From positions 137,810 through 201,809 of the forward strand of contig DATLJD010000005.1 in assembly GCA_035539135.1 (NCBI GenBank): DNA of 64,000 bases, in the 5' to 3' direction. Positions 26,956 through 37,104 of the stretch are shown here, in pieces; within the stretch, counting starts at the first letter, position 1, and each line of letters begins with the position of its first letter. The DNA comes from JABFWF01 sp035539135. Its GTDB lineage: Bacteria; Pseudomonadota; Gammaproteobacteria; Xanthomonadales; Xanthomonadaceae. The translations under genes were made by a program, and so were the position numbers. The notes below the pieces were generated by a model. That model saw only the letters and a program-made list of their open reading frames with translations, had not been told where the DNA came from and ran no database searches.

Positions 26956-28512
26956 ATGCACGCCAATTCGCGATTCGGATTCCGCCAGGTCTGGGGCGCC
27001 GCGATCGTCGCGTGCGCCTTGCTCGCCTCGCCTGCCGCCGCCCAGCGCACCCTGCAACTGGTCGAGGACAGCGCGAGCACCCGCGCGCTGGCGCTGGACA
27101 TCGGCAGCAGCGGCACCCGCCAGGTCTGCGAGCCGGGCGCGACCTGGCTGCGGCTGGGCATCGCCACCCTCACCCTGCAGGGCAGCGACTCGGTCATGCT
27201 GCGCAGTACCGGCGGCGACCAGGCGACGTTCTCCGGCACGACCTGGAACGGCCGCAGCTTCCACACCCGCGCCCTGCGCGGCGCCTGCGTGGACGTGGAG
27301 ACCCGGTTCGCCAACAGCGGCAGCCGGCTGGAGCTGGAGGAACTCAACGCCGGCAGCCTGCCGCTGGCGCAGAGCACGGCGGTGATCGCCGGCGCCGGCG
27401 ACATCTGCGACTACACCCCGGTCGACTGCCGCCGCACCTCGGACGTGGTGATTGCGCTCGACCCGCTCGCCGCCTTCGTCGCCGGCGACAACGTGTACAA
27501 CCACGGCTCGCTGGCGCAATACGAGGAACGCTTCGATCCGAACTGGGGGCGGTTCAAGCCGCTGATCCTGCCGGTGCCGGGCAACCACGAGTACTGGACC
27601 TCGGGCGCCGCCGGCTACTTCGACTATTTCAACGGGGTGGGCGAGCGGTTCGGCCCCGCCGGCGAACGCGGCAACGGCTGGTGGAGCGTGGACGTCGGCG
27701 ACTGGCACGTGATCGGCCTCAACACCCGCACCAACGGCACCAGCGCCACCGCGCAGCTGGCCTGGCTCAGCGCCGACCTCGCCGCCAACACCAAGCCGTG
27801 CACGGCGGCGATCTTCCATCATCCGCTGGTGAGCGTCGGCGAGTACACGGGCTACAGCGGGGTGAAGCCGATCTGGGATCGGCTGTACGCGGCCAAGGCG
27901 GACCTGGTCATCAACGGACACGACCACAACTACCAGCGCTACGCACCGATGGACGGTACCGCGAGCGCGCGCACGGACGGCCTGGTGCAGCTCGTCGTCG
28001 GCACCGGCGGTACCAACCTGTACACCACGCTGGGCAGCCATCCGCTGCTGCGCGCCAGCCAGGCGACCGCGATGGGCGTGCTCGCGCTGACCCTGTCGCC
28101 GCTCGGTTACGCGGGCCGCTTCGTGCCGGTGGCGGGCGCAAGCTGGACCGACAGCTTCAGCGGCAGCTGCCACAAGGCCGCGCTGGCGCCGCCGCCCGTG
28201 TCCGGCGATTTCGCCTTGTCCAACTCGGCGACGATGGCGCTGGATCCCGGCCGCAGCGGCGGGAAGATCATCACCGTCACCAGCAGCGACGGCTTCAGCG
28301 CGCCGGTAACGATGTCGGTCTCGGGCCTGCCGTCCGGCGTGACCGGTTCGTTCGAGACCAATCCGGTGACGCCGCCGGCGAACGGGAGCGCCACTTCGCG
28401 GCTGGTGTTGCGCGCCTCGACCGGCGCGGTCGCCGGCACCTACACGGTGACCGTCACCGGCACCGCCGGCACGCGGGTGCGGACCTCGACCTTACGCCTG
28501 TTCGTGCATTGA
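26956..28512 (+). CDS. secreted calcineurin-like metallophosphoesterase with C-terminal Ig-like domain
   Basis: Exported phosphoesterase of the purple acid phosphatase/calcineurin-like superfamily, 518 residues. The signal peptide is about 1-29 (ending SPAAAQ). After a 110-residue N-terminal beta domain, the dimetal motifs occur in order: GAGDICD, AGDNVYN, PVPGNHEYW, IFHHPLVS and INGHDHNYQRY, giving the Asp, Asn and His ligands. A final beta-sandwich domain from about 405 to the end (GDFALSNSATMALDPGRSGG, then TYTVTVTGTAG) resembles an Ig-like or binding module. It probably releases phosphate from external organic phosphate, but the substrate is unknown. A GAGGAG ribosome site supports the start. 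It is convergent with ung, 13 bp apart. Confidence 0.9.
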   Translation: MHANSRFGFRQVWGAAIVACALLASPAAAQRTLQLVEDSASTRALALDIGSSGTRQVCEPGATWLRLGIATLTLQGSDSVMLRSTGGDQATFSGTTWNGRSFHTRALRGACVDVETRFANSGSRLELEELNAGSLPLAQSTAVIAGAGDICDYTPVDCRRTSDVVIALDPLAAFVAGDNVYNHGSLAQYEERFDPNWGRFKPLILPVPGNHEYWTSGAAGYFDYFNGVGERFGPAGERGNGWWSVDVGDWHVIGLNTRTNGTSATAQLAWLSADLAANTKPCTAAIFHHPLVSVGEYTGYSGVKPIWDRLYAAKADLVINGHDHNYQRYAPMDGTASARTDGLVQLVVGTGGTNLYTTLGSHPLLRASQATAMGVLALTLSPLGYAGRFVPVAGASWTDSFSGSCHKAALAPPPVSGDFALSNSATMALDPGRSGGKIITVTSSDGFSAPVTMSVSGLPSGVTGSFETNPVTPPANGSATSRLVLRASTGAVAGTYTVTVTGTAGTRVRTSTLRLFVH

Positions 28513-28525
28513 ACGGTCGCGGCGT

Positions 28526-29245
28526 TCACCTGCGCGCGGGCGCCATCGCCGCGACGTCCACGGGCGGCAGCGACCAGTCGATCGGCGTCCGGCCATGGCG
28601 CACCAGGTAGTCGTTGGCGGCGGAGAAGTGCCCGCAGCCGATGAAGCCGCGATGCGCCGACAGCGGCGACGGGTGCGGCGCGCGCAGCACCCGGTGCCGC
28701 GCGGTGTCGATCACCGCGCCCTTCTTCTGCGCGTAGCTGCCCCACAGCAGGAACACCAGCCCCTCTCGCTCGCGGTTGAGCACGTCCACCACGTGGTCGG
28801 TGAAGCCCTCCCAGCCCTTGCCGGCGTGCGCGCCGGCGCGGCCGTCCTCGACCGTGAGCACGCTGTTGAGCAGCAGCACGCCCTGGTCGGCCCAGTGCCG
28901 CAGGCAGCCGTGGCGCGGGCGCGCGATGCCGAGGTCGCGCTGCAGTTCCTTGAAGATGTTTTCCAGCGATGGCGGCGGCGGCACGCCCGGCTGCACCGAG
29001 AAGCACAGGCCGTGCGCCTGGCCAGGGCCGTGATAGGGATCCTGGCCGAGGATCACCACCTTCACCTGGTCGAACGGCGTCGCGTCGAGCGCGGCGAAGA
29101 TCTCGCCGCCGGCCGGGTAGATGCGCGCGCCTGCGGCCTTGCGCTGGCGCAGGAACGCGGCGAGCTCCTGCATCGCCGGCCGGCGCAGGTAGTCGCCGAC
29201 GCGCGCCTTCCAGGACGGTTCGAGCTGGATGCGGTCCTCGTTCAT
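28526..29245 (-). CDS. ung: uracil-DNA glycosylase
   Basis: Family 1 uracil-DNA glycosylase, which removes uracil from DNA and starts base-excision repair. The 239-residue protein has the water-activating loop GQDPYHG with Asp69, the Leu-intercalation/His loop HPSPLSAHRGF with His191, a uracil-pocket Phe in GLCFSV and the LLLNSVLTV segment. The positions of Asp and His are close to those of E. coli Ung (64 and 187). The in-frame ATG at 29284 would add 13 residues not typical of the family, so 29245 is used. It follows the double-receiver gene by 126 bp on the same strand. Confidence 0.97.
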   Translation of the reverse strand: MNEDRIQLEPSWKARVGDYLRRPAMQELAAFLRQRKAAGARIYPAGGEIFAALDATPFDQVKVVILGQDPYHGPGQAHGLCFSVQPGVPPPPSLENIFKELQRDLGIARPRHGCLRHWADQGVLLLNSVLTVEDGRAGAHAGKGWEGFTDHVVDVLNREREGLVFLLWGSYAQKKGAVIDTARHRVLRAPHPSPLSAHRGFIGCGHFSAANDYLVRHGRTPIDWSLPPVDVAAMAPARR

Positions 29246-29371
29246 CCGGGCGTGCGCGAGGGGAGGCGGGATCCGCTCGACCAAGCGAGTATCGGGGAGC
29301 GACTCGAGCGGGTCCCGCCTTCCCCCGCGCCCCCGCCGCCGAAGCGGCAGGTCGGCCTCCGGGCCACCCGC

Positions 29372-30226
29372 TCAGGCATCGAACGCGCGCCGCTCCGGCA
29401 ACCGCGCCAGCCGCAGCTGGAACAGCGCCTTGGTCACCAGCAGCCGCTCCTCGATCGGCTTGATCACGAGGTCGTTGGCGCCCTCGCGCAGCAGCTGGCT
29501 CTGGTTGTCGCGGTTGGCGTCGCCGGTCATCACCAGCACCGGCAGCGCGCGCTTGCCGTAACCGAACTCGCCGCGGATCCGGTGCAGCAGGTCGCGTCCG
29601 CTGAGCGCGCCCTTGAGGTAGACGTCGGTCAGCACGAGGTCGGCGCCGGGCGCGTCGTCGCCGGCACGGTGCGCCTGCAGGTACTCGAGCGCCTCCTCGG
29701 CGCCGATCGTGTGGATCACCTGCATCCCGTGGCGGGCGAGCATGCGCTTGGTCGCCGCGGCGACCACCTTGCTGTCCTCCACGTACAGCACGCGCGCGCC
29801 GGGAATCGCCTCCGGCTGCACGTAGCCGCGGATGAACGCGGCCAGCGCGCCGTGGCCGAGCGCCTTGTCGAAATAGTCGGTGACGTCCTCGCCCAGCGTG
29901 CGCGACTCCAGCCGCGACTGCACGTCGCCCGAGACGACGATCACCGGCACGTAGCGCTGCGCGCCGGCCTCGCGCACGCTGCGCGCGAGCGCCATGCCGT
30001 CGCCGTCGGGCAGCACCAGCGAGGTGGTGACGAGGTCGACCGGCTTGTCGGCGAGCGCGGCGCGCGCGCTGGCGAGGCCGTCGCAGGCGACGATCTCCGC
30101 GCCCGGCAGTTCGCGCGCGAGCACGTCGCCGATCAGCTTGCGCACCAGTTTCGAACCGTCGACGACCATCACCCGCGGGGCGTCGGAGGCGAGGTGGCGC
30201 AGGTCGTGCTCGCTGCCGGGTTCCAT
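29372..30226 (-). CDS. two-receiver response regulator coupled to ftsX
   Basis: A 284-residue protein made of two CheY-type receiver domains and no output domain. REC2 (about 143-275) is canonical: Glu150-Asp151 acidic pocket, phospho-acceptor Asp201 (LVLTDVYL), Thr at MTGDAN and Lys256 in IKP. REC1 (about 15-140) is degenerate. The acidic pair is Asp23-Gly24, the phospho-acceptor position is Ser69 in LVTTSLVLPDGDG, and the Lys is followed by Ala (DKALG), not Pro. REC1 is therefore probably a pseudo-receiver. The ATG shares one base with the ftsX stop (TGATG), so translation is coupled to ftsEX. No histidine kinase is nearby. A link to cell division is suggested only by position. Confidence 0.88.
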   Translation of the reverse strand: MEPGSEHDLRHLASDAPRVMVVDGSKLVRKLIGDVLARELPGAEIVACDGLASARAALADKPVDLVTTSLVLPDGDGMALARSVREAGAQRYVPVIVVSGDVQSRLESRTLGEDVTDYFDKALGHGALAAFIRGYVQPEAIPGARVLYVEDSKVVAAATKRMLARHGMQVIHTIGAEEALEYLQAHRAGDDAPGADLVLTDVYLKGALSGRDLLHRIRGEFGYGKRALPVLVMTGDANRDNQSQLLREGANDLVIKPIEERLLVTKALFQLRLARLPERRAFDA

Positions 30227-31179
30227 CAGGTCTCCGTGGGACGGGTCTGGCGCAGGTAGTGGCCGGTGACGAGGCCCGCGCCCAGCCAGCCGAGCGCGGT
30301 CGCGCCGAGCAGGACCAGCGCGCCTTCGCGTGGATCCACCCCGGCCAGGACGAAGCGGCTGCCGTAGCTGGCGGCCAGTTCCGCCAGCGGTGCCTGCAGG
30401 GCGAGCCAGGCCGCGGTCAGCAGGCCGAGCGCGAGCGCGCCGGCCGCCAGACCGTACCACGCGCCGAGGTAGAGGAAGGGCCGGCGGATGAAACCGTCGC
30501 TGGCGCCCAGGTGCTGCAGCACGCCGATCTCCTCGCGCCGCGACTGGATGTCCAGCCGCACCGTGTTGCCGACCACCAGCAACGCGCCCAGGCCGAGCAG
30601 GGCCGCCAGCACCAGCGCCAGCCGCCCGCCGAAGCGCAGCCAGCCGTCCAGCCGCTGCCGCCACAGCGCGTCGTGCTGGACCAGGTCGGCTTCCGGCAGC
30701 TGCTGCAGGGACTCGGCGAGCAGCGCCTCGTCGCCGCGCGGGGTCACCACCAGCACGCTGGGCAGCGGATTGCCGGCGGCGGGATCGGCGGCGACCGCGT
30801 CGATCGCCGCGCCCAGGCCCTGCGCGCGCAATGCGGCCAGGCCCTGGTCGGGCGTGCGCAGGGCGACGCTGCCGACGTCGGCGCGTCCGCGCAGGGCCGC
30901 CGCGATCGCTTGCGCCCGCGCGACGTCCACTTCGGGTTTCAGGAACACGCTGACCTCGCGCGCGCGTTGCACGTCGCCGGAAAAGCGCGCGACGTTCTGC
31001 AGCACCAGCCCCAGGCCCAGCGGCAGCGCCAGCGCCACCGCCATCACCCCGACCGTGAGCACGGTCGCCCACGGCCGGCGCGCGATCCGGCCGAGGCTGG
31101 CGACCAGGCTGTACAGGTGGTGGTCCAGCCAGGTGCCGATCCGCGACGGCGGGCGCGCGCCGGTGCTGCGCTCAGGCAT
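30226..31179 (-). CDS. ftsX: cell division ABC transporter permease FtsX
   Basis: Membrane subunit of the FtsEX complex, which controls septal peptidoglycan hydrolase activation through the divisome. The 317-residue protein has one N-terminal helix (about 38-62), an extracytoplasmic domain (about 65-210), and three C-terminal helices (about 205-225, 250-275, 290-310). The segment DIQSRREEIGVLQHLGASDGFIRRPFLYLGAWYG is the family cytoplasmic coupling motif. The start at 31179 lies inside the end of ftsE (8-bp overlap). An ATG 42 bp upstream is ignored because it lies deeper in ftsE. Its own stop overlaps the receiver-protein start by one base. Confidence 0.95.
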   Translation of the reverse strand: MPERSTGARPPSRIGTWLDHHLYSLVASLGRIARRPWATVLTVGVMAVALALPLGLGLVLQNVARFSGDVQRAREVSVFLKPEVDVARAQAIAAALRGRADVGSVALRTPDQGLAALRAQGLGAAIDAVAADPAAGNPLPSVLVVTPRGDEALLAESLQQLPEADLVQHDALWRQRLDGWLRFGGRLALVLAALLGLGALLVVGNTVRLDIQSRREEIGVLQHLGASDGFIRRPFLYLGAWYGLAAGALALGLLTAAWLALQAPLAELAASYGSRFVLAGVDPREGALVLLGATALGWLGAGLVTGHYLRQTRPTET

Positions 31180-31861
31180 CGACCAGGTCCTCCGGCGCGA
31201 TGTCGTCCACCAGCTGGCCATGGTCGAGCACCAGCACGCGCCGCTTCATGCGCTTGATCAGCTGCAGGTCGTGGCTGGCGACCAGCACGCTGGTGCCGCG
31301 CGCCGGCAGTTCGGCGAACAGGGCCATGATCTCGGCGGACAGGGTGGGATCGAGGTTGCCGGTCGGCTCGTCGGCGACCAGCAGCTTCGGCTCGGCGACC
31401 ACCGCGCGGGCGATGCCGACGCGCTGCTGTTCGCCGGCCGACAGCTGCGCCGGCAGGGCGCGTTCGCGCGCGCCGAGGCCGAGCCGCTCCAGCACCGAGC
31501 GCACCCGCTTGGCGATGTCGCCGCGGCGCAGGCCGCGCAGGATCAGCGGCAGGGCGACGTTCTCCTGCACGCTGCGGTCGGCGAGCAGGCGGTGGTCCTG
31601 GAACACCACGCCGACCTCGCGCCGGTGCAGCGGCACCCGCGCGCCGCGCACCTTGAGCAGGTTGCGCTCGCCGAACAGCACCGCGCCGCGGCTCGGCCGC
31701 TCGGCGAGGTGGATGAGTTTCAGCAGGGTGCTCTTGCCGGCGCCGGAGTGGCCGGTGACGAACAGCATCTCGCCCTCGTCCACCGCGAAGCTGACGTCGG
31801 CCAACGCGCGCTGTCCACCGGGATAGTGCTTGCTGACGTTGTCGAAACGCAGGACCGGCAT
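31172..31861 (-). CDS. ftsE: cell division ATP-binding protein FtsE
   Basis: ATPase of the FtsEX ABC-type complex. The 229-residue protein starts MPVLRFDNVSKHYPGGQRAL. It contains Walker A GHSGAGKST (37-45), the Q-loop VFQDHRLL, the signature LSAGEQQRV, Walker B LLVADEP, the D-loop GNLDP and the switch His in VASHDL. Family length is normal. It is the first gene of the ftsE-ftsX-receiver operon. In E. coli rpoH follows ftsX; here the receiver gene takes that place. The 256-bp region upstream contains degenerate REP-like repeats. Confidence 0.97.
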   Translation of the reverse strand: MPVLRFDNVSKHYPGGQRALADVSFAVDEGEMLFVTGHSGAGKSTLLKLIHLAERPSRGAVLFGERNLLKVRGARVPLHRREVGVVFQDHRLLADRSVQENVALPLILRGLRRGDIAKRVRSVLERLGLGARERALPAQLSAGEQQRVGIARAVVAEPKLLVADEPTGNLDPTLSAEIMALFAELPARGTSVLVASHDLQLIKRMKRRVLVLDHGQLVDDIAPEDLVDA

Positions 31862-31967
31862 GCGGGCGGCGAGGCGTGCGGGAGACGGCAGTATGGCCTG
31901 CGCCGTCGCGGGCGGCCAGCGCCGCCGGCGTTCACGCCCGGCCGCGCGGTCGTCCCGGTCCTCATCG

Positions 31968-32029
31968 CGTGGAGCGGAGCTTGCTCCGCCGGCGGGGCTC
32001 ACGCAGCGGACAAAGCGCCGCTCTACGAG
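31968..32029. repeat. REP-like palindrome between ftsE and rhlB
   Basis: Holds GGAGCGGAGCTTGCTCCG followed, after a spacer, by GCGCCGCTCTAC. This is the same short palindrome family as at 55791-55860, 61440-61464 and 62979-63003, but with a degenerate right half. Confidence 0.6.
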
Positions 32030-32081
32030 TGGCGGACGGAAGAAGAAGGATCCCGGGCTGCGCCGGGACGACGGCAGGAAA

Positions 32082-32113
32082 CTCCGTCTCCCGTCTCCCG
32101 TCTCCGTCTCCCG
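32082..32113. repeat. short tandem repeat of a CCGTCTC-type unit
   Basis: Four imperfect tandem copies of a seven- to eight-base unit (CCGTCTC with an optional extra C) sit immediately before the rhlB stop codon end, that is, in the 3' untranslated part of rhlB mRNA. Confidence 0.7.
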
Positions 32114-32117
32114 CTTC

Positions 32118-33890
<1,773 letters not shown>

Positions 33891-34101
33891 GCTCTGGATG
33901 CGAAGAGGCGGGCCGCGGCGGGGCGGCGCGCTTGCGTGGCCGGCGTCGTCGAAGCAGACTGCCGGGACATTCCGGGGTCGGCGCCTGGCGCTTGAATCCC
34001 CGCGAAAACGCCCCAGTCTAACAGCAAGCCGGCGGCGCGAACCGCGCGCATGCGCTTGATTTTTCACGTCTCGTCCAGCACACCGTCCCGCAGGAGCCCC
34101 C

Positions 34102-34428
34102 ATGAGCGACAAGGTCATCCACGCCACCGACGCCGATTTCGACAGCGTCGTCCTGCAATCCGATCAGCCGGTGCTGGTGGATTTCTGGGCCCAGTGGTGC
34201 GGTCCGTGCAAGATGATCGCGCCGGCGCTGGACGAGCTGGCCGACAACTACCAGGGCCGCGCCAAGGTGGTGAAGGTCGACATCGACCAGAACCGCGCGA
34301 CCGCGCTCAAGTACCACGTGCGCTCGATCCCGATGCTGCTGGTGTTCAAGGACGGCCAGGTGCAGGGCACCCAGATCGGCGCGGTCGGCAAGGCCCAGCT
34401 GGCCCAGCTGATCGACAAGGCGCTCTGA
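34102..34428 (+). CDS. trxA: thioredoxin
   Basis: Small cytoplasmic disulfide reductase of 108 residues that keeps protein thiols reduced and feeds electrons to reductases. The active site is WCGPC with Cys33 and Cys36. The cis-Pro is in RSIPMLLVFKDG, and the buried Asp lies in LVDFWA. AGGAG ten bases before the ATG supports the start. It is transcribed toward rho, with a 179-bp gap containing a GC hairpin. Divergent rhlB lies upstream. This arrangement is conserved in many gammaproteobacteria. Confidence 0.98.
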   Translation: MSDKVIHATDADFDSVVLQSDQPVLVDFWAQWCGPCKMIAPALDELADNYQGRAKVVKVDIDQNRATALKYHVRSIPMLLVFKDGQVQGTQIGAVGKAQLAQLIDKAL

Positions 34429-34445
34429 GGCGCCAGCTGAACCGC

Positions 34446-34475
34446 GGCCCGCGCCCGCTTGCCGGCGCGCGGGCC
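34446..34475 (+). terminator. GC-rich hairpin after trxA (possible terminator or attenuator)
   Basis: Stem GGCCCGCGC / GCGCGGGCC (34446-34454 and 34467-34475) with a 12-base loop 17 bp after the trxA stop. No T tract follows, so it is at most a weak terminator; a role in the rho leader is equally possible. Confidence 0.4.
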
Positions 34476-34607
34476 CGATGCTAGTTTCTGCTCCACACCC
34501 GGCGCATCACCGGTCCCGGTCCAGGGTTCCCCGGTCGGCCGCCGCACCCATCTCGATGCCTTCCGCCCGCAGCCCGCGGGCGCTCGCACCCAGCGAGGAC
34601 TTTCCGC

Positions 34608-36251
34608 TTGTCAGACAACACCCCCGACGCCGGCGATAGCGCCGAGAAGCGCGTGCGCAAGCCGCGCGCCCCCCGTCCCGAAGCCGGCGACGACAGCCCC
34701 GCCGCCACCGCAGCACCGGCCGCTCCCGCCGCCAGCGAACCCGCGGCCCCGGCGCCCGCCGCCGAGCAGGGCGGCGATGACGCGCGCGAGGGCCAGGAAT
34801 CGCGCGACGGCGAGTCCCGCGAGCAGCGCGACGGCGGCGGCCGCATGAGCCGGCGCGAGCGCTTCCGCAACCGCCGCGACCGCCAGCGCGACCGCCACCG
34901 CGACGACGGCCTGCCGCAGGACGGCAACGGCAACGACTACCCGCCGCAGCAGAACCGCCCGGCGCCGAACATCCCCGAAGGCTTCCCGCAGTACTCGCTG
35001 GGCGACCTCAAGCGGATGCCCGCGCAGAAGCTGCTGGAGATCGCCGAGCAGCTGAACATCCACGAGGGCGTCGCCCGCGCGCGCAAGCAGGACGTGATCT
35101 TCGCCCTGCTCAAGGTGCTGACCCGCCACGGCGAGGGCGTCGCCGCCGACGGCGTGCTGGAAATCCTGCCGGACGGTTTCGGTTTCCTGCGCTCGGCCGA
35201 CGCCAGCTACCTGGCCGGCCCCGACGACACCTACATCTCGCCCTCGCAGATCCGCCGCTTCAACCTGCGCACCGGCGACCACCTCTCCGGCCGCATCCGC
35301 TGGCCGAAGGACGGCGAGCGTTACTTCGCGCTGGCGGTGGTGGACACCATCAACGGCGAGCCGATCGAGGCGTCCAAGAACAAGGTCCTGTTCGAGAACC
35401 TGACCCCGCTGTTCCCGCGCCGGCGCTTCCGGCTCGAGCGCGGCGACGGCTCGACCGAGGACATCACCGGCCGCATCCTCGACCTGATGGCGCCGCAGGG
35501 CAAGGGCCAGCGCGCGCTGATCGTCTCCCAGCCGAAGGCCGGCAAGACGATGATGCTGCAGCAGGTGGCCACCGCGATCACCACCAACCACCCGGACGTG
35601 CATCTGATCGTGCTGCTGATCGACGAGCGCCCGGAGGAAGTCACCGAGATGCAGCGCACCGTGCGCGGCGAGGTGATCTCCTCGACCTTCGACGAACCGG
35701 CCGCGCGTCACGTGCAGGTCGCCGAGATGGTGATCGAGCGCGCCAAGCGCCTGGTGGAGCACAAGAAGGACGTCGTGATCCTGCTCGACTCGATCACCCG
35801 TCTCGCGCGCGCCTACAACAACGTGGTGCCGTCCTCGGGCAAGGTGCTGACCGGCGGCGTGGACGCCAACGCGCTGCACCGGCCCAAGCGCTTCTTCGGC
35901 GCCGCGCGCAACGTCGAGGAGGGCGGCTCGCTGACCATCATCGCGACCGCGCTGATCGACACCGGTTCGAAGATGGACGAGGTGATCTACGAGGAATTCA
36001 AGGGCACCGGCAACTCCGAGGTGCACCTGAGCCGCCGCATTTCCGAGAAGCGCGTGTTCCCGGCGATCGACATCAACCGCTCGGGCACCCGCCGCGAGGA
36101 CCTGCTGATCGAGCCGGACCTGCTGCAAAAGATCTGGATCCTGCGCAAGCTGCTGCACCCGATGGACGAGATCGGCGCGATGGAGTTCCTGCTGGACAAG
36201 ATGAAGAACACCAAGTCCAACGACGAGTTCTTCGCGTCGATGAAGCGCTAG
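34608..36251 (+). CDS. rho: transcription termination factor Rho
   Basis: Hexameric RNA-dependent ATPase/translocase that ends transcription. The 547-residue protein is longer than E. coli Rho (419) because of a 125-residue N-terminal extension rich in Ala, Pro, Arg and Asp (for example GGRMSRRERFRNRRDRQRDR at about 77-96), then the OB-fold RNA-binding part (DGFGFLRSADASYL). Walker A is QPKAGKT at 308-314. Walker B, VVILLDSITRLARAYN, and the Q- and R-loop segments (TGGVDANALHRPKRFFGAARN, GGSLTIIATALIDTGSKMD read separately) are conserved. The start is TTG, supported by GAGGA eight bases upstream. A strong terminator follows. Extensions of this type are common in high-GC bacteria. Confidence 0.97.
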   Translation: MSDNTPDAGDSAEKRVRKPRAPRPEAGDDSPAATAAPAAPAASEPAAPAPAAEQGGDDAREGQESRDGESREQRDGGGRMSRRERFRNRRDRQRDRHRDDGLPQDGNGNDYPPQQNRPAPNIPEGFPQYSLGDLKRMPAQKLLEIAEQLNIHEGVARARKQDVIFALLKVLTRHGEGVAADGVLEILPDGFGFLRSADASYLAGPDDTYISPSQIRRFNLRTGDHLSGRIRWPKDGERYFALAVVDTINGEPIEASKNKVLFENLTPLFPRRRFRLERGDGSTEDITGRILDLMAPQGKGQRALIVSQPKAGKTMMLQQVATAITTNHPDVHLIVLLIDERPEEVTEMQRTVRGEVISSTFDEPAARHVQVAEMVIERAKRLVEHKKDVVILLDSITRLARAYNNVVPSSGKVLTGGVDANALHRPKRFFGAARNVEEGGSLTIIATALIDTGSKMDEVIYEEFKGTGNSEVHLSRRISEKRVFPAIDINRSGTRREDLLIEPDLLQKIWILRKLLHPMDEIGAMEFLLDKMKNTKSNDEFFASMKR

Positions 36252-36273
36252 GGCCACCGCCCTGCCGCTCGCG

Positions 36274-36303
36274 AAAACGCCGGCTCCGCGCCGGCGTTTT
36301 TTT
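36274..36303 (+). terminator. rho-independent terminator after rho
   Basis: Stem AACGCCGGC / GCCGGCGTT (36276-36284 and 36290-36298) with a five-base loop and seven T residues. It lies 22 bp after the rho stop codon. Confidence 0.95.
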
Positions 36304-36321
36304 GTCCGCGTCCAGGCCGGG

Positions 36322-36603
36322 TCAGGCCCGCCGCCGCTCCGGCACCGGCGCCAGCGCCGGGAACTGCGTGGTGACCCGGGCGCCGGGCACCATCCCCCAG
36401 CGGATCCCGATCCGGCGCAGCCGCGCCTCCATCTCCGGGCGCTGCGGCGCCGGGGTGCGCCGCAGCAGGGCGTCGTGGCGCTCGGCCCAGGCGTTGGCGA
36501 AGGCGAACATGCCGCCCAGGTGCTGCAGTTGCAGGCGCGGCATCGCCTCTTCCAGCGCGTCGAGTTCCGCTTGCAGGTCCGGCGGCAGCTGGTTCGCACC
36601 CAT
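36322..36603 (-). CDS. conserved hypothetical protein, 93 residues
   Basis: Small soluble protein with a predicted helical N-terminal half (LPPDLQAELDALEEAMPRLQ), then a middle FAFANAWAERHDALLRRTPAP segment and a basic Pro-rich end. No family name is recognised, and there are no cysteines or membrane segments. GGGAGGA five bases before the ATG at 36603 supports translation. It is convergent with rho (the terminator lies between) and divergent from the CheY-like gene, with a 125-bp shared upstream region. Confidence 0.65.
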   Translation of the reverse strand: MGANQLPPDLQAELDALEEAMPRLQLQHLGGMFAFANAWAERHDALLRRTPAPQRPEMEARLRRIGIRWGMVPGARVTTQFPALAPVPERRRA

Positions 36604-36728
36604 GGACGTCCTCCCTGTTCCGGCCGCACGGTCGCGGCTGAGGTGTGCACGCCGCGTGACGGCCGGCTCAAGTCGCCGCCCCCGCGGCCGTTACCGGCTC
36701 CGATACGACCCGTCTGGCGGAGCCCGCA

Positions 36729-37094
36729 ATGACCACACCCACCGTGCTGCTGTGCGACGACTCGCGCGCACTGCGCATGCTCACCGCGTCGCAGCTCGCC
36801 GACTGCGGCTACCAGGTCGCGGGCGAGGCCGGCGACGGCGCGCAGGCGGTCGCCCTGTACCGCGAGCTGCGCCCGGACGTGGTCCTGCTCGACCTGGTGA
36901 TGCCGGAGACCGACGGCAAGCAGGCGCTGGAGCAGATCCTCGCGTTCGACCCGCAGGCGCGGGTGGTCGTGCTGAGCTCGCTCGGCGCGCAGCAGGACAT
37001 CGAGCACTGCCTGCGCATCGGCGCGCGCAGCTACCTGCAGAAGCCCATCGACCCGGCCGTGCTCAAGCGCGTGCTGGCCGACGTCACCGCCTGA
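36729..37094 (+). CDS. single-domain response regulator, CheY-like
   Basis: A 121-residue stand-alone receiver domain. The acidic pocket is Asp10-Asp11, the phospho-acceptor is Asp55 (VVLLDLVMPETDG), the switch residue is Ser83 or Ser84 (VVLSSLG) and the Lys is Lys105 in QKPI. It has no output domain, so it signals by binding a partner. The next gene begins 11 bp later and encodes a CheX/CheC-like protein, the class of CheY-P phosphatases; this makes a self-contained receiver-phosphatase pair. No kinase or chemoreceptor gene is in the window, so the input is unknown. Confidence 0.92.
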   Translation: MTTPTVLLCDDSRALRMLTASQLADCGYQVAGEAGDGAQAVALYRELRPDVVLLDLVMPETDGKQALEQILAFDPQARVVVLSSLGAQQDIEHCLRIGARSYLQKPIDPAVLKRVLADVTA

Positions 37095-37104
37095 GGCGCA
37101 GCGC

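Noticed and set aside
34478..34639. A 53-codon frame upstream of and overlapping rho, as a possible leader peptide
   Set aside because: It has no ribosome site, unremarkable composition and overlaps the well-supported TTG start of rho. Nothing beyond position favours it.
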